From Bradyrhizobium stylosanthis (GTDB lineage Bacteria > Pseudomonadota > Alphaproteobacteria > Rhizobiales > Xanthobacteraceae), in the NCBI RefSeq assembly GCF_001641335.1, contig NZ_LVEM01000003.1, positions 1,222,043 to 1,286,042 on the forward strand: DNA of 64,000 bases, in the 5' to 3' direction. The notes beneath the pieces are model-generated. The model was not told the origin of the DNA and made no database searches. It saw only the letters and a program-made list of their open reading frames with translations. Within the stretch, counting starts at the first letter, position 1, and each line of letters opens with the position of its first letter. Position numbers and translations under genes: made by a program. Positions 28,576 to 36,687 of this stretch are shown here, piece by piece.

Positions 28576-30315
28576 TCAGATCGCTGGATCGCCGTGCTCA
28601 ATATGTTTGATCGCGCCGCTGTTGACCCGATCGAGATAGGCTTCGAACCAAGCGCTCGTTGACTTATCGATTGGCTCATAAGCGTATAAATCGACCGGCT
28701 CGACGCCAGCCCCGATCAATTCGGCCCTGGGACAGCCGCCGATCTTGGCGATGAATACCGCGTGGCAATCGTTGATGCTGCGGATGATGGTCCCGAGGTT
28801 TCTTTCCTCGGCATAGCCGCCCTGGCAATACACATCGACGGGGCGATGACCAACGAATTTGACGCCGCCTGTGGAGAGCTCATAGACTTGGAATTCCTTG
28901 GCATGACCAAAGTGCTCGTTGATCAGACCTGAACCCTTCGTCGCGACTGCCACCAGCACCTTAATGTCGCTATCATTATCTGCGCATTTCGTAAGATCTG
29001 CACGCTCGGCAATGGTCTTTCCGGAGCGCTCCACCGCGATACTGGACTGATAGCTCTTGCGGCTCTCGACATCATATTTGACATCCATCTGGATAATCTT
29101 CTCGGTTGTGAACTCCGCGCTGCGGTCTTCCCCGAGAAGGCCGACCGCGTCGGCCCGGCACTGGCGGCAATGGCGCATCATGTGCATCTCACCCTCGCAG
29201 CTATCCTGTAGCGCCTTCATTTCCCCTGGGGTCGGGCCACGCTGGCCACTCAGGCCGAACGCGGTTCCGTGTTCGGGCGAGGAAATCAACGGCACGATGT
29301 TGTGCAGGAAGGCGCCGCGCCATTTCACGGCCTTGTTGACCTCGATGAGGTGCTGATCATTTATCCCGGGGATCATGACTGAGTTGATTTTGCAGAGGAT
29401 GCCGTGCTTAGCGAGCATCTCCACTCCCTGGAGCTGTCGATCGTTGAGGATTTTTGCAGCTTGGATGCCGGTGTAGCGTTTGTGCCTGTAGAAAATCCAG
29501 GGATAGATCTTTGCGCCGATTTCGGGGTCGACCATGTTGATCGTAATTGTGACGTGGTCGACATTTAGTTTTTTAATGGTGTCGATGTGATCGGGCAACA
29601 CTAGACCGTTCGTCGACAGACACAGCTTGAGATCGGGCGCTACTTCATGGATGAGCTCGAACGTCTTGAAGGTCTTTTCGGGGTTGGCGAGCGGGTCGCC
29701 AGGACCGGCGATGCCGACCACGGTCAGCTGGGGGATGGTAGAAGCAACCGCCATCACTTTCCTAGCGGCCTGCTCGGGTGTCAGCCTCTCGCTCACCACG
29801 CCGGGGCGCGATTCATTGGTACAATCATATTTGCGGTTGCAGTAATTGCACTGGATATTGCAGGCTGGCGCGACCCCGACATGCATGCGCGCGTAGTGAT
29901 GATGCGCTTGTTCACTGTAGCATGGGTGGTTTTTTACCTTCTCCCATGTCTCGGCTGGTATATCACCACGGCCCGCTGGCGAACCGCAGCCAGTCGTGCC
30001 GCCTCCGCTACTCCTGCCGCAGACCATTTGCACCGCATTCAATTGCGTGATCTCGCCGATCTCGTTACCGATGCTCGATGCTTCCTGTTGCGTTGGAGCA
30101 TCCATATGCCCAGTTCTCCCTTCCGGCCTGAACGGCTTGACGTATCCAGGTCTTAGCAACCGGTGTGCCATGGCAAAGCAGGCGATTTTTTCGACCGTCT
30201 TCAATGAGTTAGAAGAAACATGGATAGAGTGTTGCCGAGGTATGCTGGAAAGCAGACATGCTTTGTGGCGAACAAGACTTGCGGCCGGCGCGAGCGTAAA
30301 CGTTGACTGAGCCAT
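28576..30315 (-). CDS. nifB: NifB, radical SAM FeMo-co precursor synthase
   Basis: NifB fuses two [4Fe-4S] clusters and inserts carbide to make NifB-co. The radical SAM motif CNIQCNYCNRKYDC (C-x3-C-x2-C) is at about residue 155; conserved GIAGPGDPLANPEKTFKT and CLSTNGLVLPDHID follow. The C-terminal NifX/NafY-like domain (VAVATKGSGLINEHFGHAKEF ... GCPRAELIGAGVEPV) is fused, as in rhizobia. The start at 30315 gives 579 aa, longer than the 490-530 usual; another ATG at 30171 (531 aa) lacks a good ribosome site. No sigma-54 promoter could be found in the 107-bp gap upstream, so it is probably read from the iscN promoter. Confidence 0.95.
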   Translation of the reverse strand: MAQSTFTLAPAASLVRHKACLLSSIPRQHSIHVSSNSLKTVEKIACFAMAHRLLRPGYVKPFRPEGRTGHMDAPTQQEASSIGNEIGEITQLNAVQMVCGRSSGGGTTGCGSPAGRGDIPAETWEKVKNHPCYSEQAHHHYARMHVGVAPACNIQCNYCNRKYDCTNESRPGVVSERLTPEQAARKVMAVASTIPQLTVVGIAGPGDPLANPEKTFKTFELIHEVAPDLKLCLSTNGLVLPDHIDTIKKLNVDHVTITINMVDPEIGAKIYPWIFYRHKRYTGIQAAKILNDRQLQGVEMLAKHGILCKINSVMIPGINDQHLIEVNKAVKWRGAFLHNIVPLISSPEHGTAFGLSGQRGPTPGEMKALQDSCEGEMHMMRHCRQCRADAVGLLGEDRSAEFTTEKIIQMDVKYDVESRKSYQSSIAVERSGKTIAERADLTKCADNDSDIKVLVAVATKGSGLINEHFGHAKEFQVYELSTGGVKFVGHRPVDVYCQGGYAEERNLGTIIRSINDCHAVFIAKIGGCPRAELIGAGVEPVDLYAYEPIDKSTSAWFEAYLDRVNSGAIKHIEHGDPAI

Positions 30316-30422
30316 CGCCCTCATTCGCCTATATCTTTCGTGAAAGGATGCCTCGCGGCGTGGTTGCGATGCAGGGCGCTTCCTTGCGAACTGCTGAAAA
30401 GAATGATTGCGCGATGCGCCCG

Positions 30423-31289
30423 CTAACTGGCCGAGAGGATCTCCACAGCATGGGTTAGCGGAATTGCGAGTGGCGTCACGCCCTGCTCGAGCAGGAAGCG
30501 GCATTCATTCTTGGAGACCGTGTCAGGCTCGATAACTGCGTAGTGTACATCGGATGATCGCTTCGAAACCTGCCGCGCATAGGTCCGCAGAAGCTGGTCA
30601 TTGAAGCGGCAGCCAAGGAATAGGAAGCTGCGGCCGGTACGGCGAACGATCACCTCCTTAGGAATCGGCGTCTGTATGTCGATTTCGGTTAGCACCTCAA
30701 CATAGTCGGCATCGGACACCAGAAAATTCTTGGCCGGAGCGACGCTGCCGTGCGGCTTGTAGAGGATGATTCCCCAGCTTCTTGCCGAAGCGGAATCGAC
30801 TTCGGCGCCCGCGGCATCATAGAAGCGATACCAGCGCTGCTCCCTGAGACCTGCGCGGCTGATTCCTTGAATCTCGCCCCAATTGCTATGCCCAGCAAGG
30901 GCATTTCTCATCGCGCCATCGTACCAGCTGTCGACGATAAGCGGCAGCGGCAGCATTGAAAGAAGTCGGTGAAGCTGCGTTGGCTCGACCGGCTTGCTAA
31001 AGGCGTCCGCCATCATCGCTGTCAGCGCGGTGCGGTGCCTTGTGTTTTCGATGTACTGCGCGGCCGCCCAAGCGTTCCCTCGCGCGCGCCCTGGCATTGC
31101 CACCTTGGCGGCGAAGAATGCCGCTAGGTCCTCCGGGTTCATCGGCACACCCGGGTTCGACAACTCCGCTAAGCCGGTCCCGAGATAGGGAACAACATTG
31201 CCGCCACGAAGCCCCTTGCTAACCTTGCGGAGCATGGCCTCGGCAGCCGGGAGATGAACGAACTCGCTGCATGGATCGGGACGATTCAT
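30423..31289 (-). CDS. SIR2-like domain protein inside the nif operon
   Basis: The 288-aa product has features of SIR2-like (SIR2_2) NAD-binding domains: a glycine-rich first loop (GNVVPYLGTGLAELSNPGVP), ILYKPHGSVAP as the motif that holds the catalytic-type His, and SFLFLGCRFNDQLLRTYARQ as the third NAD-side element. The start overlaps the nifT stop by 4 bp and the gene is followed by nifB, so it is read within the nif unit. SIR2-like proteins may deacylate lysines or hydrolyse NAD. Which applies here is unknown, and its role in nitrogen fixation is unexplained. Confidence 0.8.
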   Translation of the reverse strand: MNRPDPCSEFVHLPAAEAMLRKVSKGLRGGNVVPYLGTGLAELSNPGVPMNPEDLAAFFAAKVAMPGRARGNAWAAAQYIENTRHRTALTAMMADAFSKPVEPTQLHRLLSMLPLPLIVDSWYDGAMRNALAGHSNWGEIQGISRAGLREQRWYRFYDAAGAEVDSASARSWGIILYKPHGSVAPAKNFLVSDADYVEVLTEIDIQTPIPKEVIVRRTGRSFLFLGCRFNDQLLRTYARQVSKRSSDVHYAVIEPDTVSKNECRFLLEQGVTPLAIPLTHAVEILSAS

Positions 31290-31510
31290 TCTTCCTCCCG
31301 GTCCCCGCCACGCTTCTTTGCGTTGACCGTAATCGGCAAAGTTGTGTCGCTCCTTATCTGCGGCAGATCGAGCACCCAGCCATTAGCGAGTCTGATCCAC
31401 CCGCCCCAGAGCGTCTCGTACTCAAATTCAACAATCGGCTCTTCAAGATCCTTCCTTGGGACGTAAATCGAAAGACCAATTTCAGGAGAACGACGAATAA
31501 TTACTTTCAT
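31286..31510 (-). CDS. nifT: NifT/FixU protein
   Basis: The 74-aa product has the NifT pattern MKVIIRRSPEIGLSIYVPRKDLEE and TLWGGWIRLANGWVLDLPQI. The role is unclear in all diazotrophs, though it is conserved near nifB and nifDK. The start overlaps the end of nifS by 29 bp in another frame and its stop overlaps the SIR2-like gene by 4 bp. Confidence 0.9.
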   Translation of the reverse strand: MKVIIRRSPEIGLSIYVPRKDLEEPIVEFEYETLWGGWIRLANGWVLDLPQIRSDTTLPITVNAKKRGGDREEE

Positions 31511-32705
31511 CCAATGGACCCATTGCATCGAGAGTTGACTTCTTGCGCGCTCCAGCTAACCCGGAAGATGCCTCTCTCAGTTTCGTCATGATCTTCCGGA
31601 GCGCAACAACGACATGATCGACCTCCTCGCTGGTAGTCTCGCGAGACAGTGAGAAGCGGATCGCGCCGCGCAATCGGGCCGACGGTACGTTCATCGCGCG
31701 CAGCACATGCGATGGCTCCATAGAGCCGGACCTGCAGGCTGATCCCAGCGACACGGCAACGCCGGCCCGGTTCAAATGATGAGTGATTGCTTCACCTTCC
31801 ATATATTCAAAGGCAATGTTTGATGTGTTTGGCAGACGGTTCTCCTGGTCGCCAAGCACCACGCAGTTGCCGAGATCAAGGATTCCATGCTCCAATCGGT
31901 CGCGCATCGCAGCAATTTCCATCCGCTCCCGCCCGAGATTCACCGCAGCGAGCTCCGCAGCCCTACCCAGCCCAATGATGCCTGGCACATTCTCAGTGCC
32001 AGAACGTCGGCGACGCTCCTGCGGTCCACCGAAGATCAGCCGCCTGAATTTTGTATCTTTGCGCACATAGAGCGCGCCAATCCCTTTTGGACCATGAAGC
32101 TTGTGACCAGAAAGCGACAGCATGTCCACCTCGGTTGACTTCACATTGATTGGAACTCGACCAATAGCCTGCACCGCATCAGTGTGGAACAGCGCGCCGA
32201 CGGAGCGCGCCATCTTGGCAAGGACCTCGATCGGAAAGATCGTGCCGGTCTCATTATTGGCCCACATGACCGAAGCAACCGCAGTACGCGGAGACAACGC
32301 ACGGCGATAAGCATCCATGTCCAGTCGGCCGGCGCGATCGACAGGAATTAGATGACACTTGTGGCCGCGACGTTCGAGCTCGTCTGCAAGCGAGAGGACG
32401 GCGGGATGTTCCACAGCCGTGGTGACGATCTCGTCGCGGTGCTCCTGCACAGCAAGCGCCGAGAGGATCGCGGTATTGTCCGATTCGGTACCGCCTGAGG
32501 TAAAGACGATCTCGTGATCAGAGGCAGCACCAATCAGCGTCTGCACGCAGCTGCGAGCTGTCCTTATGCTTTCCGCGACTTTCCTGCCCACCCCATGCGC
32601 TGAGGAGGCATTGCCGAACTGCTCAGAAAAAAATGGCAGCATGGCCGCTACCACAGACGGATCCGTGCGTGTGGTTGCGTTGTTGTCGAGGTAGATCGGC
32701 CGCAC
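31482..32705 (-). CDS. nifS: Cysteine desulfurase NifS
   Basis: NifS releases sulfur from cysteine for nitrogenase Fe-S clusters. The 407-aa protein opens MRPIYLDNNATTRTDPSVV and holds the PLP lysine in LSLSGHKLHGPKGIGALYV, the conserved TEVDMLSLSGHK block, and the reactive-Cys loop SLGSACRSGSMEPSHVLRAM. It follows the NifU-like gene by 12 bp. Full length for the family. Confidence 0.96.
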   Translation of the reverse strand: MRPIYLDNNATTRTDPSVVAAMLPFFSEQFGNASSAHGVGRKVAESIRTARSCVQTLIGAASDHEIVFTSGGTESDNTAILSALAVQEHRDEIVTTAVEHPAVLSLADELERRGHKCHLIPVDRAGRLDMDAYRRALSPRTAVASVMWANNETGTIFPIEVLAKMARSVGALFHTDAVQAIGRVPINVKSTEVDMLSLSGHKLHGPKGIGALYVRKDTKFRRLIFGGPQERRRRSGTENVPGIIGLGRAAELAAVNLGRERMEIAAMRDRLEHGILDLGNCVVLGDQENRLPNTSNIAFEYMEGEAITHHLNRAGVAVSLGSACRSGSMEPSHVLRAMNVPSARLRGAIRFSLSRETTSEEVDHVVVALRKIMTKLREASSGLAGARKKSTLDAMGPLDESNYSSFS

Positions 32706-32717
32706 GTTTCGTCTTCC

Positions 32718-33011
32718 TTAGTTTCCATTTCTGGCAGATCCCGCGACCGGGATCAGGCGCACGAACTCGCCCAGCCGTTCGATCAATCGCGCCCGAATGC
32801 CTTCGAGGGTCACATTTGCGAGCTTGCAGAACACGCAGGCACCTGTGAGCTTGATCATGATCTTGTTGCCCTCGATCTCGATAAGCTCGCAATCTCCGCC
32901 GTCACGCTTCAGGTTGGGCCGGATTTCGTCAAGCACGGCACAGACGATCCGCTCACGCTCCAAATCCTCATTGGCTCTCATTTCTCTGGATTGTTCAGTC
33001 TCGACGAGCAT
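32718..33011 (-). CDS. NifU C-terminal-domain protein
   Basis: The 97-aa product corresponds to the C-terminal (Nfu) domain of NifU, which holds a transient [4Fe-4S] cluster on a C-x2-C motif: GACVFCKLANVTLEGIRARL, preceded by LDEIRPNLKRDGGDCELIEI. The N-terminal scaffold and [2Fe-2S] domains of full NifU are absent. It lies between iscN and nifS and passes clusters made by NifS. Start at MLVETEQSREM; MRANEDLE, twelve codons on, is possible. Confidence 0.9.
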   Translation of the reverse strand: MLVETEQSREMRANEDLERERIVCAVLDEIRPNLKRDGGDCELIEIEGNKIMIKLTGACVFCKLANVTLEGIRARLIERLGEFVRLIPVAGSARNGN

Positions 33012-33047
33012 TTGTCGCCTCTCCGCAGTCTTCCGCGCAAATCGGCC

Positions 33048-33368
33048 CTAGCTAAATGACTTTCCACATGAGCAGTTCGATTTTGCATTCGGATTGTCAA
33101 AGGTAAAGCCCGAGCTCTCGAGCGACATCACGAAATCGATCGTGGTCCCGGCAAGGTGCTCGCGACTGTCGTTGTCGATAAACAGCTTGATGCCGCCTCG
33201 CTCGATCACAGTGTCGTCGGGCTTCGGTGCCTCCGCGAGGCCCATCGAATATTTGAACCCGGCGCAGCCGCCCCCTTCGACTATTATCCGCAGGCCGCTC
33301 ACTGGCTGAGCTGCTGTAGAGATCGCGCTCTTCACCGCATTTTGCGCGGCTTCTGTCAGATTGATCAT
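33048..33368 (-). CDS. iscN: A-type Fe-S carrier IscN (HesB/IscA family)
   Basis: This 106-aa HesB-like protein carries Fe-S clusters during nitrogenase maturation. The family block VSGLRIIVEGGGCAGFKYSMG and the C-terminal pair SNCSCGKSFS supply the three Cys. The start is MINLTEAAQNAV (33368); the frame stays open upstream through three copies of an 18-bp repeat, but the strong site AGAGGG-AAAGCG directly before this ATG decides the start. It is the first gene of the operon running to nifZ and has a sigma-54 promoter. Confidence 0.93.
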   Translation of the reverse strand: MINLTEAAQNAVKSAISTAAQPVSGLRIIVEGGGCAGFKYSMGLAEAPKPDDTVIERGGIKLFIDNDSREHLAGTTIDFVMSLESSGFTFDNPNAKSNCSCGKSFS

Positions 33369-33374
33369 CGCTTT

Positions 33375-33428
33375 CCCTCTGCGCTGATTTGGCCCTCTGC
33401 GCTGATTTGGCCCTCTGCGCTGATTTGG
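33375..33428 (-). repeat. Three tandem 18-bp repeats forming the iscN leader
   Basis: Three exact, contiguous copies of an 18-bp unit (minus strand CCAAATCAGCGCAGAGGG) lie between the -12 element and the iscN ATG. Each copy ends in AGAGGG, a Shine-Dalgarno-like sequence; the last one is the iscN ribosome site. The predicted transcript start (about 33427) makes the leader RNA almost nothing but these repeats. Confidence 0.95.
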
Positions 33429-33437
33429 TGAAATATT

Positions 33438-33453
33438 AGCAAGTCCCATGCCA
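33438..33453 (-). promoter_or_regulatory. Sigma-54 promoter of the iscN-nifS-nifB-nifZ operon
   Basis: The minus strand reads TGGCAT-N5-TTGCT, an excellent -24/-12 match, about 70 bp before the iscN start. Confidence 0.9.
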
Positions 33454-33508
33454 AGGATCGTACTCCTAACAGCCCTTGTCTTTTGCCGCCTGACCGCGGC
33501 CGAAGGTG

Positions 33509-33524
33509 TGTAGAACTTCCGACA
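33509..33524. promoter_or_regulatory. NifA site between divergent sigma-54 promoters
   Basis: An exact TGT-N10-ACA palindrome lies about 65 bp upstream of the iscN promoter and about 120 bp upstream of the plus-strand promoter at 33638. No second exact site was found in the gap, so one NifA site probably serves both. Confidence 0.85.
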
Positions 33525-33637
33525 CCAGGCTTGTCACCTCGGGACGGCTTTGCCGCGAGTGTCGTGTTGAGAACGAAATGTCTGCCTAGGCAAGGACGAA
33601 GGGCTGTCATTTTAACGTTCGTTGCCCACGTGGGAGG

Positions 33638-33653
33638 CGGCAAACAATTTGCA
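33638..33653 (+). promoter_or_regulatory. Sigma-54 promoter of the 33717 gene
   Basis: CGGCAA-N5-TTGCA carries the GG/GC pair at the right spacing and a perfect -12 half. It lies 64 bp before the ATG at 33717. Confidence 0.75.
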
Positions 33654-33716
33654 TACAGAGCAAGGCGTCTTTATGCGATGCGACATCTGCACCGGCCACA
33701 TCAAACGAGAAGATTC

Positions 33717-34307
33717 ATGACGTCCATTAACAACACTGCTTTCGGTCGGCTCGACAAGGAAGGCCGTCTACTAAATGCGGTGCTAAAGGGGGAAACCACA
33801 AAGCCCGGCCGCTTCGGCTTCCGCGGCGATATCGCCCTGAGGTTCCAGGCTCAGCTTGCCGATGAGAAGCGTCCGCCCGACTATTCGCTTGAGCAAGTAT
33901 TGACTATCGCAAACGAGGGGGAGACAACGATCCCGGTCTTGGCCGGCTACCTCCATTCTTTTGCTTATCTAGCCGACGTCGCAAAAGTGTTGGATGGCGC
34001 ATTGAGCCAGAAGGGTAGCTACTTCATTTTCTGCAACAACATCGACTTATTGGCGAAATATCGCACCAAGATCGGTGATATCATATTCAACGTGCTGCCA
34101 TGTGACGAATCGACGGTCTGGAAGGAGATGATGGATCTCGCCGGTGTCGACAAGAACGACATTAAGAAGCTGGATACTGGAGGCAAGCTCGACTATCTGC
34201 TCGATGCCGCCAAGAATGTCGACGCCGGTTATGCCGAGATCTCATACGAGGAAGCTCTCGCGAAGATGAAGCCCATGAAGAATCGCAACGAGAACCGTCC
34301 TGTCTAG
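33717..34307 (+). CDS. Protein of unknown function, NifA/sigma-54-controlled
   Basis: The 196-aa product (MTSINNTAFGRLDKEGRLL ...) is soluble with no signal peptide or membrane segment. Recognisable features are a FGFRGDIALRFQAQL stretch, SYFIFCNNIDLLAKYRTKIGD in the middle with a single Cys, and a Lys-rich, helical C-terminus (YEEALAKMKPMKNR). I do not recognise a family. It is divergent to the iscN operon, and the promoter and NifA site upstream strongly suggest expression with nitrogenase. The frame opens further upstream at 33483, but the promoter lies inside that extension, so 33717 is the start. Confidence 0.8.
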   Translation: MTSINNTAFGRLDKEGRLLNAVLKGETTKPGRFGFRGDIALRFQAQLADEKRPPDYSLEQVLTIANEGETTIPVLAGYLHSFAYLADVAKVLDGALSQKGSYFIFCNNIDLLAKYRTKIGDIIFNVLPCDESTVWKEMMDLAGVDKNDIKKLDTGGKLDYLLDAAKNVDAGYAEISYEEALAKMKPMKNRNENRPV

Positions 34308-34743
34308 CGTTTTGCGTCAGATCTCTTCTGCTCTCGTGCGGCCAAGCTTGTTCGCACGGGGAATGGGGTCTTTCAATCGTCGCTGAGGACGGCTGGAGTG
34401 GCCCGACAAACGACAAATGCCCGCCAACGCCCAGGCTTTGCCACACCGATACTCCTACCGCGTCGAGGAGCGAGTGCGAAAATGGGTGAGGTGCCAGTAC
34501 GTTGGGGTTTGACGAGACGGAATTCGAGTTGCTGCCTCATCAAAGCTGCCCGATTCTGTCCTGCGGCCCAAGGCAGCTTCCCATTGTGGATCTGCCCCCA
34601 GACACCTCATGATACCGCACGCTTCCAACAGGGTTGTCGCGCGGTCAGACGCACGACGACGCTTTGAACTCTGACCGTGCCTTGACGCCACTTCTGGGAT
34701 CGCGGGCCTATATCTAGTTCGCCGCGCAGGAGACCGAATAGAA
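34308..34743. other. Intergenic region between two unknown genes
   Basis: No gene or clear promoter seen. The overlapping frames in this stretch look like chance. Confidence 0.4.
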
Positions 34744-35058
34744 ATGGCAACACTGATCAAGACCACTCAAGACGGCCGCAAACTCGAAGTTGTGGGGCTC
34801 GCAATCATGCTTGCGGGCAAGCTTGAAGCCAGCGAACTCATCGAAGTCAAGGATCACCCTTACCGCCGAACGATTCTGGCCACGGTACCAGAGGCCACCC
34901 ACATGGCAGGCCGCGTCCCGCTGACGCGCGCGGAAGCGGAGATCGTTCTCGCCGCCTTCAACAAAGCGGAGGCCGACGTGCTCGGCAATCCCGTCGCTAT
35001 CCACGAGCGGTTTCGCATTGCTGCGATGACGAAGGCCCGTGAACAGGGGATCGAGTAG
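34744..35058 (+). CDS. Conserved-looking protein of unknown function in the nif region
   Basis: The 104-aa product (MATLIKTTQDGRKLEVVGLAIMLAGKLEASELIEV) has an even, natural composition and a GGAG ribosome site before the ATG. The centre has RRTILATVPEATHMAGRVPL and the end a helical region rich in Ala/Glu (EAEIVLAAFNKAEADVLG). No domain is recognised. It is convergent with the nifX-fdxB end of the minus-strand operon and downstream of the 33717 gene. Confidence 0.65.
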   Translation: MATLIKTTQDGRKLEVVGLAIMLAGKLEASELIEVKDHPYRRTILATVPEATHMAGRVPLTRAEAEIVLAAFNKAEADVLGNPVAIHERFRIAAMTKAREQGIE

Positions 35059-35292
35059 CGTGACCTGAGATGCCTCGAAGCTGCATCGGTGCCCCAGCGC
35101 CGAACTCCCTGTTGCATACCGAATCCCGCGGACTAACGGCGCCGATCTCCCGCCCCCTCGTTAGATTTATTCCAAGCCGCTGCGGCGGGAGGAGGAAATG
35201 TCACTCGTACTCTCGCTCGGAGCCTTACCGCGTTTGACCCATTTCGGAAGCAATTTAAGCTATCATCGCCTCGCCTGGCGCGAGGGCTACAT

Positions 35293-35577
35293 TCAAGAGG
35301 CTGAAGCGTGGTTCTGGCAGCTAGCCGCGCACACCCGTGCGCAGGCGCCACAGCCGATGCACGCTCCAGCATCCTTCAGCACCATGACCTTCCTTTCGAT
35401 CTCGTCATCATCGTCTTCTAGATCGACGATCTCACCGGCCTCGTTGATGCCCTTTAGCATCATAACCTCGCGCCCGCACACTTTGTAGCAACGGCCGCAT
35501 CCGATGCACCTTTTGGGATCGATGGAAATCAGATACTCGGGCTTCCAATTGCGACCGTCCCGTGTTGCACATGACAT
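35293..35577 (-). CDS. fdxB: Nif-specific ferredoxin III (FdxB type)
   Basis: The 94-aa product carries two [4Fe-4S] motifs: CIGCGRCYKVCGREV and CIGCGACARVCAASC, with a long acidic loop (DLEDDDDEIERKV) between them, a mark of FdxB. It is the last gene of the nifHDKENX unit. The start MSCATRDGRNWKPEYLI (35577) has AAGGA upstream; a longer open frame from 35706 overlaps the previous gene and is not preferred. Confidence 0.93.
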   Translation of the reverse strand: MSCATRDGRNWKPEYLISIDPKRCIGCGRCYKVCGREVMMLKGINEAGEIVDLEDDDDEIERKVMVLKDAGACIGCGACARVCAASCQNHASAS

Positions 35578-35593
35578 GTCACGATCCTTATGC

Positions 35594-35788
35594 CTATTCC
35601 CGCGCCTTGAGATCCTCGCGCTTGCGCTCGAGCTCGTCGAAGGCGTCGTGAACCTGTTGGGCAACACTAAGGATTGACGTCCAGTTGGCGGGCAGTTCCT
35701 CAGCAAGGTCGTGGAGATCCATCTTTGCCTGAGTGGCCTTAGCCGAGAGCTTCTTGATCTCGGCTTTCAGTGCTTCTAAGTTGCTCAT
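35594..35788 (-). CDS. CCE_0567 (DUF683) family small protein
   Basis: The 64-aa helical product (MSNLEALKAEIKKLSAKATQ ... DLHDLAEELPANW) matches the small coiled-coil family found beside nifX in many diazotrophs. The role is unknown; the family forms a helical hairpin. It lies 8 bp after the DUF269 gene and 16 bp before fdxB. Confidence 0.88.
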   Translation of the reverse strand: MSNLEALKAEIKKLSAKATQAKMDLHDLAEELPANWTSILSVAQQVHDAFDELERKREDLKARE

Positions 35789-35796
35789 CCATTACC

Positions 35797-36267
35797 TCAG
35801 TAGTTCGCAACTTCCGGGAACTTTCGGATCATCTCGGTCCCGCTGTCGACATGTTTATCACCTTCCGAAGCGAGCTTTGAGAGATTGTCAAAACCGAAAC
35901 GATGCACGTCGCGCAGTTGCTTGTTTACGACAATGAGCCGACCACCTATCAGCACAATGCGGCCAAAGCCTTCATGGTGCATTTTCAGCATCGGCGAAAC
36001 CATCACGCCGGTGGCCTTCTCGATGGATAGCGCAACAGCGTTGAAGAACAATTCCAATCGCCAGATCGTGTCCGGATCGGGATCGCCCACAATCGGCAAG
36101 GCCCGGCGCTTCTCGCTGTCGAGAATATAGGGCTCTAGCAGCTCGAGATCGCTCTTGCTCTCCCAAACGCCGTGGCCGTCCTCGGCGCGCCAGATCTTGA
36201 CGAGCTCCTTCACAAAGGGCGCCTCCTCCGCCTGGCCAGCTCGGATCAATCCACCCGCCTCGTTCAT
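35797..36267 (-). CDS. NifX-associated protein (DUF269)
   Basis: The 156-aa product matches the DUF269 family, always beside nifX: FVKELVKIWRAEDGHGVWE, LELLEPYILDSEKRRALPIVGDPDPDT, MHHEGFGRIVLIGGRLIVVNKQLRDVHRFGF. The function is unproven; a role in FeMo-co biosynthesis is inferred from linkage. It lies 12 bp after nifX. Confidence 0.93.
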   Translation of the reverse strand: MNEAGGLIRAGQAEEAPFVKELVKIWRAEDGHGVWESKSDLELLEPYILDSEKRRALPIVGDPDPDTIWRLELFFNAVALSIEKATGVMVSPMLKMHHEGFGRIVLIGGRLIVVNKQLRDVHRFGFDNLSKLASEGDKHVDSGTEMIRKFPEVANY

Positions 36268-36279
36268 AATCGTTTGCCC

Positions 36280-36675
36280 TCAGTCCTCGAAATGAAGCGA
36301 GCGATTCTGGCCCTTGCCTAGCACTTTGCGCAACCAGGGTGGCGGCGAGCCCTTCAATACACCTTCGAGCTTAATACAGAGATCGTCGATCGCTTCAGGC
36401 ATACTCACTTTCATCGGATGAATATTATTTGCCACGACACGCGCGGCGCCGGAGCCGCCGATCGCAGCAACGTAGAGGATCGCGCAGTCTTTGATGGCCT
36501 CGATCTTCGCCGTGAGCTTGTCTTCATTGCCGTCCTCCTTAAGATCACCGTCGAACTGGATGGACTCGATCAAGTGGTGCCCTTCGGGCCTAACGTCGTA
36601 GATGGCGATGTTTTTGGCCCAGCCAAAATGTGCGTCGACGCGCTTTAAATCCTGCGTGGCAAATGCGACCTTCAT
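36280..36675 (-). CDS. nifX: NifX FeMo-co carrier protein
   Basis: NifX (131 aa) holds NifB-co/VK-cluster intermediates between NifB and NifEN. The family core is VAFATQDLKRVDAHFGWAKNI ... ILYVAAIGGSGAARVV, with PPPWLRKVLGKG near the end. It lies 12 bp after nifN. The same domain is also fused to NifB at 28.6 kb. Confidence 0.94.
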   Translation of the reverse strand: MKVAFATQDLKRVDAHFGWAKNIAIYDVRPEGHHLIESIQFDGDLKEDGNEDKLTAKIEAIKDCAILYVAAIGGSGAARVVANNIHPMKVSMPEAIDDLCIKLEGVLKGSPPPWLRKVLGKGQNRSLHFED

Positions 36676-36687
36676 CGGCTCTGATTC

